Below, in pieces: positions 21,484-36,020 of a stretch of DNA of 64,000 nucleotides. The DNA comes from Mycteria americana. Lineage: Eukaryota; Chordata; Aves; Ciconiiformes; Ciconiidae. The stretch is taken from positions 33,106,501-33,170,500 of the forward strand of contig NC_134368.1 in assembly GCF_035582795.1 (NCBI RefSeq), given 5' to 3'. The notes under the pieces were generated by a model. That model had not been told where the DNA came from, made no database searches, and saw nothing but the letters and a program-made list of their open reading frames with translations. Position 1 is the stretch's first letter. Every line of letters starts with the position of its first letter. The translations under genes and the position numbers were made by a program.

Positions 21484-24400
21484 TTAAAATCTACTCTGTA
21501 CATATACTTTCGAGGTTATAAATAAAAGCTAAATTTACAGATGCAACATCGCTACCTATTAGTTAAGCAGGGGTCCAAATATATCATCAGAGTAGCCCAA
21601 TACGTAAGGAATTTCAGAGGAACATAGTCCATGTTTAAGGACATACCCTCTCCTCTCCTATCATCTGCTAAAAACTGAAATTCATGGCCAAAAAGTCCTC
21701 CAACATCAGTAAAACTTAAACAACTTACCATTTTATGCCTGATGTTATGAGGCGTTTAAAGAGAAGGGAAGAAGTGGCAAGACAAAAAACTGAACAGTAT
21801 TATGTTCCCAGGGAACACTGTTGCTAGATGGCAGTAGTTAATGGAAGTGCCTGTACACACGGTCTTTCTCTAATCTTTTGTGCTGCGAAAGGTATGAGAT
21901 AAGCCATTTAATACTTCATATGCATCAAGGCCACGCAAGCCAGTCATGCTCTTTCTGAGAGTCTCACACCTCAGCAGATAAATAGGCAAGGATGAAAACA
22001 AAACTTTTATCCATTCTTGAAACATTGTGGGAGACTGACTGAGAGATTACAAAATGGAAAAGGCAACAGCTACTCAGAGAAATGCTATTTCACAGAGAGC
22101 AGAGCACTGAGCAGCATCTTTCCTTCTAAATACTTAAGGTTTAGAAATCCTACACCACTGCTTTGTCTTGTGCATCTTAGCGCTGAGAAAAATATATCAG
22201 CCGTATAGTATCTAAAAATAGACCTGATTTCTGACTAATTAAAGTAGCAAACTGAATCAGCCTGTAGGGCGTGTGATAGGAATGGAAAAATAGTACTATT
22301 TTTACATATATTTTTTGCTAACGGAGATCTGAAAGTTATCTGCTCATCAGACTGTGTTGTTAATCTGAACAGTGAGAGGGAAAGAGAGAGGAAGGCAAGC
22401 CAGAAAATATGGATTATCTACAAACCAAAGAACTAAATTGAAGGAGAGAACTTTCAGTGGGCACGATATAGGCATGAGGTAAAAAATCAAATATTCCTAC
22501 AAGCCATTTCGTACAGAGATATGGCCCTGCCATATATAAAAGTTCTCCACTGGGTCGTTGACTAAGTCCTCTCAAGAGAGGAGATGATAGGCTACATTGA
22601 TAAAGCCAAATGAAAGAATTAGGATTTACAAACATTGAAGAATTTTCTGTATGCATGTACAGTTTGATTAGACAGGTAATTCTACAGAGCTGCAAAGGCA
22701 TATTTCAGGGCTAATGTAGATAAGAAATGGCAGGAAACTGGAGGAAATGCGGAAGAAAAGAAGGAAAGCTGAAAGGTTGGTGTTCATCAACCAGTATGAG
22801 GAGACAGCGTAATGACATCTCACTAAATAAACCTCTTGAATTCCCTTAGGCTCTTCAGAATTAATCTGGTTTCTAACAATGCAAGATTTTGTCTAGTCTT
22901 TTTGCTCTTCTGCATATGTTATCAGAAGCATACATACTAAGAGGATTATATAGATTGGGTCACTAGACTCAACTATATAATTTTCATATGCTGGTATGTT
23001 TTAACATTCAAGGTGATGAACTATAGGATAAATTGCAGTACTTTAGTTCACATGGGCCATTTGTTCTAACACCTATCTGTGTTTTTGACATTTATTTTAA
23101 AACTATTAACCTAAAATAGCTTTCATTAAATCTGAAAGATAGTTCTGAGAAAAAGAAAAAAAATCATAATGGAAAATTAAAATATTAACTTGATAGCATA
23201 TATGCAGTAAAATACATATGCTGGCACAATATCTGGAACCATATCTGTCATGGTGATTAATAGTATTGAGGAACAGTTAAACAGTGAAATGAATGTGATG
23301 ATTGGGATGAAACTGATACTAAATATTCAGAGAAGACCAAAAGATCTAGTACAACCTGTCTATTGAAAATGTATTCTCTACAGGAGTACGATCAATTGAC
23401 CACAAGACAAATCAGACCTTTAGGCCAAAGCATGCTCTGGTGTGGTGAATGTTCTCTTTCTAAAGATTATACCTGATACACTTGGACAGAGCCACACTGG
23501 CAAGTTTCTTTTGTTAACATTGCTCCAATTCCCACCTCCATATTATGCCTGGAACTACTGACAACTGAAAGTGATTTGAAAACTAACATATATATATGTT
23601 AAATATAACATTGTACATTAGTGAAGTGTACAGTTCCTGCTTGAATGGAAGAATTTATGCTTTGACTCTTCAATAGTGAAGTGGTGTTTATGAGAGTCAT
23701 GTTTCATCTTAAGTACACATTTTTGTAAATTCATGGTAAATAAACACAAGCATATATTGTAACTTCTAAGTTATAACCCCAGTGCAATTTATATAAGTGG
23801 CTGCTGAAGCAAAAACTTTCTGGTGTATTTATTCTTTCTGTCAAGAAAATAATTTTCCAGGATGATCAAATGGGGTGCTGTGAATGTTAACCAGTTAAAG
23901 TTTACAAGTTCCAGTGCTTATGGAATGCCAATGGTAGTCTCACGCACAAGAATTCCCAGAATCAAATTCTACATGATATTAGAAGTCTTTGCAAATTCAT
24001 TCAATCTAGGGACAGATGTGACTTCTTTGTGATTTATGTACCCAACCCAGAAAGGAAATCTGCTTGGAATATTTGTGCTTAGTCTACTGAGTACAAAAAC
24101 TTATTATTTAATTACCATTCAAATCAGAACTAGATTAAGATGTGATATTAATGGAAAAAGATTTTATTTATATAATAAATTATTCATCTTCACTTCTTTT
24201 TCTCTTTCTAATAAAATGGCTTATGCTGTTGGTCTTCAAAATTTGCTCATGAACAAACAGTTCAAAGATGGGTGACGTCAATTAAAACACTTGCTTTTGT
24301 AGTTTGGGAACACTGTATTTTGGTTGTAGACTTCTACATAAAAGTGCTTTTTACTATAAATTAACTTACACTTTAATAACTGTTTCAAGTTGAAAATGAA

Positions 24401-27400
24401 AGGTTTTGTTTAAAAATAACATGGTATTTTAATAATTTTAAATATCTGTCAAAACATCTTAATAGAATTCTTGAAGCCAATAATTAAAAAAATACAGAAA
24501 ACTTTTCCCTTCAATTCCAATAATCTCTTTCCTCCCAGACAACAGTGATGAGTCAACTAGTTAATACCATGAAAAAGGGTTGTGAAAACAAAATGCAGCA
24601 CACATTTATTAGACAATTTTTGGTGAATAAACAGTGGATCTTTCAGCTCTAGAACCTGCCATTGGTTATTTTTTATTGACTTTACTTCATCCATATCAAA
24701 CATTTAAATTTTTTTTTGGAAACATTTAATCTCAGACAAACATAACTCAGCTGAATTGAACTCATCTAGGAAATGTTGTTGCCTTTGATCAGCCATTCCT
24801 CCGTAGTCATGGCAAGCAGCTTGCAGGAAATGGTAATTCCATTTCAGTGTATTTAGATAAAGAAATCCTTTCTTATTTTCTGTTTCAGAACATAAAAACT
24901 ATCCAGAAAAAAACCACCAAAACTAAAGATTTAAAATGGTACTGTTCGTTGGGCTTACAAGTGAAGATTACTTCAGTTTTATTAAGTATTAATTTCTGTG
25001 CTAAATACGTCTCCTGGACTTAGAGAGGGAACTGGATAGGATTATAGGTCAAATGTTAGTACTATATGCATTTATTAGGCTCTACAAAATAATCTTGGGT
25101 GGATGCTTCATAAACTGTGTTGCGCTAAAATGGTAAATATAAACTAGGCCTCTTGTCTGCAACACTGATTTTGAGCAAACTTTGTCTGTTAAAGAGTATT
25201 GCCCATTTTTAATGTGACAGCTATAAACCTCACCAAGGGATCAGCCTCATTATGCCAGAAACAAGCAAATGTAGTCTACAAACGATGCTACAAAGGAGTG
25301 TAATTTGACAAGGAAATACAGGGCATAAAGAATTAAGTAGGAAAAAGGTCACAGACAGGGTGACTAATGTGAATATGTTTGTAAAAATGAGAAGCCTCTG
25401 TGCATTTTCCTCCTTTTATTTACTTGGTCTTTGATAGTCAGTGAGATGCAATGAAAGTGCAGAGCCTCGCTTACATAGAAGCTGCTTGCAAAAATACACA
25501 GCAGCTGCACAAGACTCATAAGACCTGAAGCTAGTTAGCAGCCTTCTCCTTCAAACGGTGATGTGTTGTCAAACCCATTAAAATTAGTTGTTAGACCAAT
25601 GAGTGGACAACATCAAATAATCCTTTAACCTTGTTATCATTATATGATAATGTATTTCAGGTTCAATTCTGACATATTTTTATGCCTAGCAAAATCTAGT
25701 ATCTACAGAATTCAAACCTGATCTGCACTTTTGCATTGTGTTTATATGTGAAAGAAGCAGTAGTCAGCTACTAGTCATTGTGCTGAATTTCCAGACAAGG
25801 AATGTTCTTTTTCTTCTTATGTGAACCAATAGATTCAGCTAGAGCCTGGAGCTTCACATTTTATTTTCCTTGTAAATGATTGCTGCTTTAAACCATTGGT
25901 TACGGTTTATTTATAGAATAATACATAGTTCACAACTAAATGCCAAGCTATAATTGAATCAAAGGATTCTGCTGATGCCTTGACTCACAAGGGTGCAGCT
26001 CAAGAGCTTTATAAAGGGCAGCAGAATCTGAGTCGAAATTACAGCCCCCAGTATTCAGTCTGGGATCACACATTATAATGCGTAATAGGGCTAAAAGGAT
26101 TATTATAATACTGCAGTAAATAAAAAGAAAATGTATCAAACAGCGGAATCCAAAATGCTTGCAGAGGCTTTCAGTTTATGATGTGGGAGGCTAGAGATTA
26201 TACTGCATGAGAAATAAGGCTAGAGGAGAAGTATTTCATAAACACATTTATGTTCTTAAAAAATATTCTGAATTTATTCTTAAATAAAAGGAAAATATAT
26301 GTTTCATAGATTAATCTACAGTAAATTCATAACATTCTGCTACGTGGCTATAACTGGTTGATTCCAGATGTCACATAGCTATTTTCTGGCATAATAGAGC
26401 AATAATTATGCTATAGAAGGAAAATATTAATTCACATATCTTTGATGATTTTTTAAATAAGCTTACAAACATTAAAAAGTTAAATTTAGTTAACCAGTGT
26501 GAGAATAATACAAAAATATTGTATTTTTTCTAGTACAAAAAATGTCTTATCACAAAAATGGTTCGCAGATCCAATTCACAAAGACAACGTTCCTTTATTC
26601 GTGAAAGAAACCTGACTGATAAAGCATACATTTTTTAGGCTAAAATGAAGATTATTTTTTACATAGATACTCTGTTTTGGTTTAGAACATGTTTTCTTAA
26701 AAATAAGTAATGATAAACCCTTTACACTTTTTTCTATACTGTCTGCTAATCTGTGGTGTATCTGTTGGGCTGTAAGCAAGGACACCAATCAATATTTTGT
26801 TATGTAGACATTTTATCCATCAGATATTTACCCTGGTTCTTCACACCAGGCTGTAAATACTCCAGCAATTCCCTAATGTGGCCACGGTAACTTTGCACAA
26901 CTGGTGATGCTGTGGAAGCTCGTCGTATGCCTTCCAAAGTGTTTCTGTAATTTCCTCTGACCCTCTACAGCGTAAGAGATAAAATAGTGGACTATAAAGG
27001 CATTGGTCAGACCTCAGGATGGAATTTCTCTGTGAATTTAGGGTTCGGTTCTTTGCAGATCTTACTGGTATTGCAAATATTCAAGACATAATTAAACATT
27101 TTGAACTTTGTCGGATGTATGTTTACAGAACAGCTCCTTGGGAAAGAGCGGGAAAAGGATGGTAGCTTGTTTTCTGATAACTATCAATCTAACATCTATG
27201 TGGGAATTCACAGATGTGCAAAGTCTTACTTACCATGTAGAGGAATATAATGATTTTTAATAGGAAGTTCAGCAAAATCTGTTTTATACTGGCATTTTTT
27301 TCCTACAAAGTATTTAATGCTGAATTGAATTCCAGTTCTGAATCATACATAACATAGTAATTATAACTTTTCTTAGGTTCCCATTCTCACAGTCCAACTG

Positions 27401-29191
27401 AGGTCATAGGACATTATTTGCAAAACTACCTTTTCAATAAATTGTAGTCAATACTTAAGAAAAATTAGAAGTCATGCAATAAACTCACAGTGTTGATATA
27501 GAGAAAAATGCCTGATGAATCCACAGATTAAATATTTGTACAAAGCACCACAGAAATGCATGGTACTAAACCAAGACATTATAGATACAACCATTGCTTC
27601 AGGGATCATGGGGAACTGAGGAAAGGTAACAGTCTTTCTGTAGCTTGTTTTTTTTCTTTTTCATTTTCAGTTGAGTATTACTTTTTCCCTCTAGCAATAT
27701 CATTAAGGGAAAGAACAAAGAAATACATTCTAGGTGAAAAATTTATGTTAACAAATGTAGGAAACATACTAGATTAGGCCAGGTAGGGATTTATGGAGGG
27801 GAAGCAGGAAAGGAAGCTTTAGCCCCTGCAATAAAAATACCCACAGAGAGGACAAGGGTGAGGGAGGACAATATTTACTATTAAAAGAGGATTAGATTGT
27901 CCTTACTGCTATCTCAGCAACTTTAGGAAACAGTAACAAAGACTTCATATTTAGAGAGGTGGTAAGTAAAGATGAGAGGTTATGGGAAGAGCTGGCTTTT
28001 GGAGAAACTCAGAAATAAGATGGGGCATGTGGTATTTGAGGCTCTGAATTAGGAAAATATTTAATTATGCAGGCCAGATACTTGCATCAATTGAAAAATG
28101 TTATCAAAGTAGGCCTTTGATACAGTATATCAACCAAAAATGTTCCTGTCTGCATTGTAACGCAAAGAGTGTGAATTGCAGGGGATTATCTGTCATAGAT
28201 GTGAATGCTGGTGTTGTATGTTGTTGCTTATTTGGATAGTTTGTGGAGTATCTGGAACATTTGGTAGAAAATACAAAATACAAACACAAAAGGCAAAAAA
28301 TTTCTAAAGAGCTCTGTTCCCAATTAGATATTTACATTAAACAACCGGTTTTCCAAAAATGCTGTAACCTGGCAAGTCCCACTGAGAACAATTTGAATAT
28401 CTATCCATTTCTCCAAAGTGCCTAATAGAAATCTGAGAGCCTTTGATACCCTTGCACAAGTTTTTTTTAATGTTATATCATTTTAAGGATTGAAGATTGA
28501 AGGACTCTCTATCAGTAATCTTTCACGCGTTTCTGCAATACATGGATTGCCAACCAAACCAGTGACCCAATTTAAAATTGTTTTCATGAGTTCGCACAGG
28601 TTTACACATGAAGAATCTATATTTTTTTCAAAATCTTTTTATGTCATGCTGATCACTGAAACAAGACACTGATGAAACAGTACAGTGAACATATCATTGA
28701 AGTACTCTGTCTCTCTTACAGAGATTGTAACAATTCAGGGAAATAAACCACAAATTTGTGTAGAGCAAATTTGTTAAACCTCTTCATCATGGTTTAATGA
28801 AGTATTAATCCAAATTAATCCAGACTTCTCTCTCTTAGTTTGCCAGATTCATCCAAAGTGATTTTTTACCACTGTCACTTAGCTGTCTCTGTCCCATGGA
28901 TATGCTGAAGGACCGGGTAGCTTTTTCCTTGACTCTTAGATTAAAAATAATTCTTATCTATATTCATTTAACTAACATTTTTTTCAGTGTGAATAAAACT
29001 TAGTGATTCAAATATTTGCAAAAAAGAAAATAAGTCTTAATAATTGAGCAAGCTAAACCAAAATTACTTTCACGTAGGCAAATGTAGAACACTTCTTGTG
29101 ATGTTTACCTTGCTGCTGACTAAACTATCCTCACATTGTTTGCGTTACGCTGGGCAGAGCTGTAGAACATTTCTCTGCCGGCTGAACTTAC

Positions 29192-29315
29192 CTCCCCTTC
29201 TGTGGACTGTAAGTGCAGTTCTTTCCTACAGGTAGCCTTTAAGTCTCCTGCAGCTGCATTGACTTGCACTCCCCTGGGTGCTTCCATCACCAACGATCTA
29301 GTAGGAGATTCAAGT
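29192..29315 (-). CDS. SGCZ: zeta-sarcoglycan, penultimate coding exon (41 complete codons)
   Basis: This internal exon of SGCZ is bounded on the minus strand by the acceptor TTGTCTTTCAG and the donor GAG|GTAAGT, a near-perfect consensus. It starts in phase 2 (one base, A, completes a split codon) and then encodes [36 protein letters not shown] and STEGE, ending in phase 0. The ESPTRSL-MEAPRGV block is a signature of the gamma/delta/zeta sarcoglycans. From memory, the [26 protein letters not shown] part matches zeta; delta has a clearly different sequence there. I see only a few conservative differences from my recollection of the mammalian protein. The length of 124 bp (1 + 41x3) and both phases fit the flanking SGCZ exons in this window. 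An ORF that reads past the donor into the intron (to 29120) is not the real exon end. Confidence 0.97.
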
Positions 29316-29421
29316 CTGAAAGACAAAAACAGTCACTGAGAAAAAATGCACTGACTCAAACCACCAAAAACCACCCAGCCCCAAAACCCACAATGCCTGT
29401 AGATATAAATGTATTTTGAAA

Positions 29422-29470
29422 GGTAAAAAGTAAAAATGTATAAAAAGTAAAAATGAAAGTAAAAATGAGT
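29422..29470 (+). repeat. imperfect tandem repeat of AGTAAAAATG
   Basis: Three to four AAGTAAAAATG-like units occur with short insertions, about 110 bp upstream of the 124-bp SGCZ exon in transcript sense. Simple intronic repeat. Confidence 0.7.
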
Positions 29471-32400
29471 TATACATGTGATTCTCTCACTACTCTTTAT
29501 GGCCCGGAGGAAAAAAAAAAAAAGTATGTGTTTAAATCTATTCCTATTTAAGACAGCATTTAAGCATATACTGATATAAGCTTGTCTGCTTAGTGACGCT
29601 TTCTGGCGTTAGTACCTAATTTACTTGACTGTACTAATACTGAAATATAGGTACTTCAGAATCCACACGTCTCTCTGAGTGCTTCTGTAATGACAGGTTA
29701 ATAACTAAAGTCTGCTTAGTGACCGATGACAAACGTGCAACTAAATAAAAAGAAAACAAAACACTTAAAAAGTTTTAAATAATGATGTAAAACCGATTAG
29801 AATGACTTTGCCTTCACAGGCTCATTCATATTTTGGGTAGGTGTAGCAGCATTATGTACGAAGGAGAGATGAAAAGAAAATCTGTTATGCTTCTATTATT
29901 GTGGGGGTTTTGCATGCTTTATTTGTTCTGTAAAATACTCATTATGCTCTTTAACCCTGTTATAATAGGGTTAAGATGCATATCACCGGGTCTTGGCATC
30001 TTTCCTCAAAGCAGCTATTGTTCTTCTACTGTCAGTCTCCCCATTTCTCTCTGCCCTATACTCAAGATCCTCCATCAACCTTAATGAAGAAATATGATGC
30101 TTTCTTAGCTATGTTATCTCACAGAGTTGTCCACGTTTCTCTTGAAAGGGAAGTACTAATGCAAAGATTTCATAGCAGTCGTGCTCACACACTGAATAGG
30201 AAAGGTGAGTGGATGAAAACTGTATTGAACTAGGAAACAAAAATTTGGATTCCAGTTGTGTTCAGCTGTAGACTATGTGTTCAGCAGAGCCACGTTAAGA
30301 GAGAGACAACTCTTTTAATCTATTTATAACTCAATAATATAATGACAGAACACAGTTCCACTTTACCTGAAGAAAGGCTTTTGGTAAGATGAAATATATT
30401 AATGATAGAAAAGTCTAGAATGAGTAGCTTGAAGAAAACATTGTATTTCCCTCTTCAACAAATTGTATTTTGAGTGTTAGGTCACATTCATCCAAAAATA
30501 TAATGAGGTACTACATGTATAAAGAAAAGAATATTTTGACAAAGAATTTGCTACAGAAAAGCCAAATGAAAGATCTGACAAGCAATGGAACAAGAGATTT
30601 TCAGTGTATTTCAACTGTTTGAAATTGAATTTTTTAAGTCTACAGAATAGCGATGGATTATCATTTTGAAACCAAAATGCCACATTTGCATGCAAAGTAA
30701 GTCACTGAGATGGTGTCTGTGAAATATTTCTGCTTGTTACACATCACTGACACTCAATAGCGAAAGGGGAAAAAAAAAAAAAAAAGAAAAGCAATTATTT
30801 GGCAATACAAAATGAAAGTATTAAAAGCAGGTGTCCAGATAGAGAAAAACACTATTTGTAGCTACCTATATAAAAAAAGCATACATGGGATATAAATAGA
30901 CAGGAGTAGTAGAAAAATCTATATTTCTGTTAGTGCTAAGCCATTTTCTTTCATTTTTTTGACACTCTGCAGGGACAAGTTAATAGAGGGTTCTGCAGTT
31001 CTTTGTACCAGGGAAGAATCTAAATATCATGAATTATTTAATCATGTACGTCAGTGTTTTTCAGGTGGTGGTTTGTGAACTTCTGATGTCTATAAGACAG
31101 CAGAAAAAGAGCTTCCAAAACCTTTCAGAAACCACATGAACGATAAAGTTTAGAAATTAGATTTTCGAAAGTACTCTGTTGCCTTAATGAGGTTTTACCT
31201 TGAATTTAAAAGGAAACTGAATTGTATAAATGTTAAATGACTGGATACTTCCATTCCATATTTTTTAGCAGTATATTTTTGTGATTCATAACCTACTTGC
31301 CAGGAATATTAACATTTCTCAGTGGTTTCAGCTGCCATTTCATAATAATGAAGAGAAAAGTGCTCTTAACTACGTTTATTGCATCGAACTGATGGGTATT
31401 AGCGAAGTCACAAATATTTCTGGTTTCATAACATCAAAACCACTCTTAGACCTGACTGAAATTTTTCAGCAGGTGGACAATAAAAATCTATTTAGAAATA
31501 TCTTTCAAGACACTATGACTTTGTTTGAAGAATAAACTTTTCTTTTTCCAAAACACATGACAGTGTATAGATCAAAGTTGATCAAAGTTTTTCTGTCTAG
31601 TTTCATCACTGTTTTTCATGAACTACATTAACATAAATGACTTCCAGTTTCTCTAAAAAGAAAGCATATCAGCGATTAATTTCTGAACTTGAGAAGAAGT
31701 TGTTAATATCAGCCTTCTACACACTGTGAAGAAATTTCTTTTTCAGACAATAGATTTTTTTAGCAGTTTCCTGAAATCAAATAATGTGGTAGAAATGTCA
31801 ATAAATGGCTGATGATCAGCAGAGCAGTTTTTAAAACACCACCCATCTATTAGTAAAATTGAATGCCTAAATCTGTTTTACAGTTACTAATTTACTTGTT
31901 TTATTATTCTTCTTTGGATAATCTACATCTGAAAAGTGACTTAGCTGTGCAATCTGCAGCATGCTACTGGATATGCAAAAGTCTATACACATAGAGATTA
32001 TTTCCTCAATGTTTTGAGATAAATGACGTTTGATATGCAGCTGCTTTATAATATTTTTTATTTGTCATATTTCTGAAAGCTTTAATCTCTACTATAAACT
32101 TACTGTAACACTTCACATTGTAATACTCATCCCTCCAAGGAAAAGTGCATTATTACAATAGCATATCAAGAATTTGCTTTCCTTTCATATTTACTGATGG
32201 CCTGTCACAGTGGCATTTACATCTATGAGTGAATCCTATTCAGATAATTTAATTTTTCTTTCCCAAACAATAAACAGATATGATGGAGAAGGTGACTACT
32301 GTTATTATCAGACAGAAGCTACAACATTGTAGGAAAGACAAAGAGGCTTTTAAGAAGAGGTTTTTAAATAACATAATGTATCAATTCGCTATATGTGATG

Positions 32401-35400
32401 CAGACAGATGATCTAGCCAGAGCAGAGAAGGGCTTTTTTCTTTTCAATTATCAATGGTTAATTTGTGAAAAAAGATAAATTTCAGAGGATCAAAGCTGTA
32501 TGAATTTCACTTGAATTCATTAAAGAATTATTGCTAAAAAAGGAAACTTTTCAAATATCTTGATTATGTTCCTTTGAAGGTATTAAAATATTTCTCATCA
32601 GAAATGCAGAAACATTTATTTTTCATTTGGTATTTTCTGTTTACAAGCTGACCTAGATTGTATCAGAGAAAAATAATTTAAAAAATGAACGAAAAGGTTT
32701 CATTTTGGGTTTTAAGAAATATTTTAGATTTACCTCTTGCATATCCCTCATACTCTCATGGGATATAATTTATCCATGTTAATTTTGTTCTGTTAGCTAG
32801 CAGAAGGTATTTCTTACAATAGAAGGAAATAGAAGATTCCCCTGTGCAGATGTGAATAATTTATGTGCTTTGTGTCTGTTTAAGCAGTGGATCCAACCCA
32901 TGCTACTTAGTAAAATGACTGATATGAACCTCTACCAATGTGGAATTTGTGTTTGAAACAGGGTATTAAAAAATATACTGTCAACTAGAGATTGCACATG
33001 TAAAGCAGGTAGTCATTTCCCCTTTACTGGCACCTTTACACCTGGGGGTTGAGAAATACTTTAATACTTCCAAGTATTTAACTTTCATACATGATGGTCT
33101 TGCCAACATACATTGTTGTGGCTTTTTTCAGTAAGCATAGGAATCCTGTGCTATTAAAAAAAAAAAGTTTTGCAAATATAAAACCAATGGAAAATCTACA
33201 CATTGACTTGGTAATCTTTTTGTAGATTTCTACAGATTAAACTAATTGCGGCATTGATCTTGCTGCCTGTACGTAAAGAGTTGTGGCAGTCTGGGGCTGC
33301 AGAGAGGTAAGATACACAAAGAGGAGAAGGGAAGGCAAATGGATGTGCCAAGCCTCTCTCTATCCCTCGTCCTACTTCTTCCTTGTAAACAAGGACTCCC
33401 AACCCCAAAACCTCATAGAACGCAGGGCCTTCCTCTTCCACAAGTGAAACCATTTTGTTCCAAATTAGAATTAAGAGTTTTTTACAAAAATAATTTTGAA
33501 AATGTTGTTTTCCAGAAACCTCAAATAATTTTAAATATATATTCTTTCCATTTCTATTACTATGAAAAGAACAGCTGGCTGCCCTCATGCTCAAGGAAAC
33601 TGATTTCAAGAATCCTCCAGTGAGACCAAGAGTCCTTAAAGAAGTCCACTGAACACTGATGATGCTAGGAAAAATTAGGGTTCCATTCAGTCCATTTCCT
33701 TGAAGTCAGGCTGCAAACTCCAGTAGTATCCATAAAGAATAACCAGGGACTTTTATGATCATGGTGACAAAAAACCTGGAAGCCTTTTTTTTAAGATATT
33801 GTAACTATTCAAACAGAGGATTCTTGATTAGCTGCATTTGACATCACAGTGGAATACTATGAAAATAAAATTACTATTCACTCATTTCAATTTCATTACT
33901 TATACTATTTACAAGATTATACGTGCACTTTTTAACATATATATAAAGTGACTAAAAATCTCTTTTTGATATTTTTACACGTATCAAAACGTGCACCTCT
34001 GCAAGATGCATATGAATCATTGCCAGAATAGTTATTCTTCCTGAAGCTTGCTGTATTCTGATGTTTTTAACCAAATGCTTGTATTTTCAGGAAGAATTTT
34101 TTTTTTTTTTAATTGAAATGCAAGCGTAAGTGTGCAGGCCTCATGATTCCTTAATATTGTTCACTGATCATCAGATACCCTTTATCAAGAAGCAAAATTC
34201 TCATATGTTCATGTGAAGCTCTTTAATTTATGTGGGAACCTAACCTTTAAGGGCACAATTTGGCTCTATTTTGTGACTTCACAACACAAGTCTTAAGTAA
34301 GAGAAAGTTAAATAAATATTTTATGGAATAGGTAATGGCCTAAACCAGTAAATATTATAACTTTTTTTTTCCAATATCCAATTTTGCAGCTCATGGAAAA
34401 TAAACTTAAATAAAGAGGAAAATTTCTTGACTTAAATCAGACCGGTAGAAGGGCATTCAGTATAGCATTTCACGTTATGTCCATGCTCTGCGTGTCTCTG
34501 ACTTTGGCATGTGTCAGCATGTCCTTATTATAACTCCTGAAATTCTCATTAACCCAGAAATCACCTCACCAGGCTCAAATCTGAGTTCTAATTGCCCTGT
34601 ACATGCCACTGGCTTCAGTTCAGTGGGTCTCCATTATCATAGAGACATTTGAAACAACTGAGTATTTTAATGTTGTTTGACATAGATGACAAATCAGAAA
34701 AACAATTTCCCCACATAGGGTAATAAAGAATCTCTTCTGAGAATATAAAAAATAGTAGTTACTGAGGAGGAAAAGTAAGGAATAAAATGGCATTGAAGAG
34801 TTTTTCAGTGATGTTATTAAAGGACTAGAAAAAGTGAAGAAGCATCAAGGAAAGGTGAGGAGTGCTGGAGAGAGCAGATGTTTAAAGCAAGAGCTTGACA
34901 AAATAAGCAGGTGATGTGAGGAAGGTTAAAGAGAACTTAATGCATGGTTGTTTCTTAGAGTGTGTGAGGGAATAGCCAGAATAGCTAAACACAGGGAAAA
35001 TATAAAAATCAGAAATAATATTAAGAACATAACAAACCAAAAGCCTAACTGGAATCTCAGGTAGTAAAAAATCATGCATTCCAGAATGTAAAGTCCACTA
35101 AAACCCAAACCTTTGAAAATCAAGAAAATTAGTAGAAATGTAAGGTTTAGAATGTGAGTGTTTATTTCTTAGAGAAATACCGCAACATGCTTTAAAGTCT
35201 AAACTTTCAGGCTGTGAGACAAAGATCTGCATATGAGACAATGCAAAATAGTCCCTTAAGGAAAGGTATGGGAAAAGGATTCCTCATAACCCTGACATCT
35301 TAAGAGCTACCCCTATTCCACCTAAAATATTCCCCTTCGCATAATCTTCCTTACTTTTGTTCTGACCTGAAACCCTTTCTACACATGCCCTGCCACTCTG

Positions 35401-35982
35401 CTAAACATCCCTACATGAAGTTTATTTTCTTTCCAGAAATAACTCCATTACCTGAGTTGTCTTTCAGAATATATTTTCTTAAAATAGAAAACTGTCTTGT
35501 CAGAAAGAGATTGAAGCAACATGCCCAGAGATAATGCTCAAGTGGCTGTTAAGAGTAAGATCTATACATAAAGGGCCTGGGGGAGGCTGAGGAGCCAAAC
35601 TGGGCTCTTTGAACAACTGGAAACACATGAGAACTTGTTGATATAAAATCTTCTCAGTTTTGAAAACCATTAGCTTCCTGTGATTAGGAAGTGACAGTCC
35701 AGACGACCTGTAATCTTCTAATGATATTTTCAATATTGTTTCCCTAAAGGGCCTTAAGCCGATATAAATGGACATATTTTTTCTGAGATAAACTGCGACA
35801 TGGTTTTTTGATCTACATCTTGAGGAAACTGCATCTCATGTGGAAAATTATTCTGCTGAAATTCCTTTGACAGGTCTGCTTCAACCTCTGCAGATTGAGC
35901 ATAGCAGAGAGCTTGGAATATACTCTCCAGTGGCTTGTACTTGGACTGCATCTAACCAGTCCAAGAAGAAAATGGCCCACTC

Positions 35983-36020
35983 AAAAAAAACCCCAAAACA
36001 ACAAACAACAAACAAACAAG
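35983..36020 (+). repeat. A-rich / (CAAA)n-like simple repeat
   Basis: A run of A8, C4 and AAAAC is followed by repeated AACAAAC units. It is a low-complexity intronic repeat. Confidence 0.7.

Larger units (their letters stand above)
18207..29191 (-). other. SGCZ: last SGCZ intron (10,985 bp)
   Basis: The intron is bounded by GTAAGT at 29191-29186 and TAG at 18209-18207, in phase 0. It is mostly AT-rich unique sequence with short A or T runs. It holds the degenerate repeat at 18297-18405, a GC-richer block at 21142-21483, and a compositionally balanced stretch near 25930-26160 that could be a conserved non-coding element. Within 19440-19800 there is a slightly GC-richer segment that I could not classify. 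I found no additional SGCZ exon, and the ORFs in it do not resemble known proteins. Confidence 0.85.

Noticed and set aside
33196-33609. 137-codon minus-strand ORF, the longest in the window
   Set aside because: No domain, and no support beyond length; the first codon and ends do not match splice signals. Probably chance.
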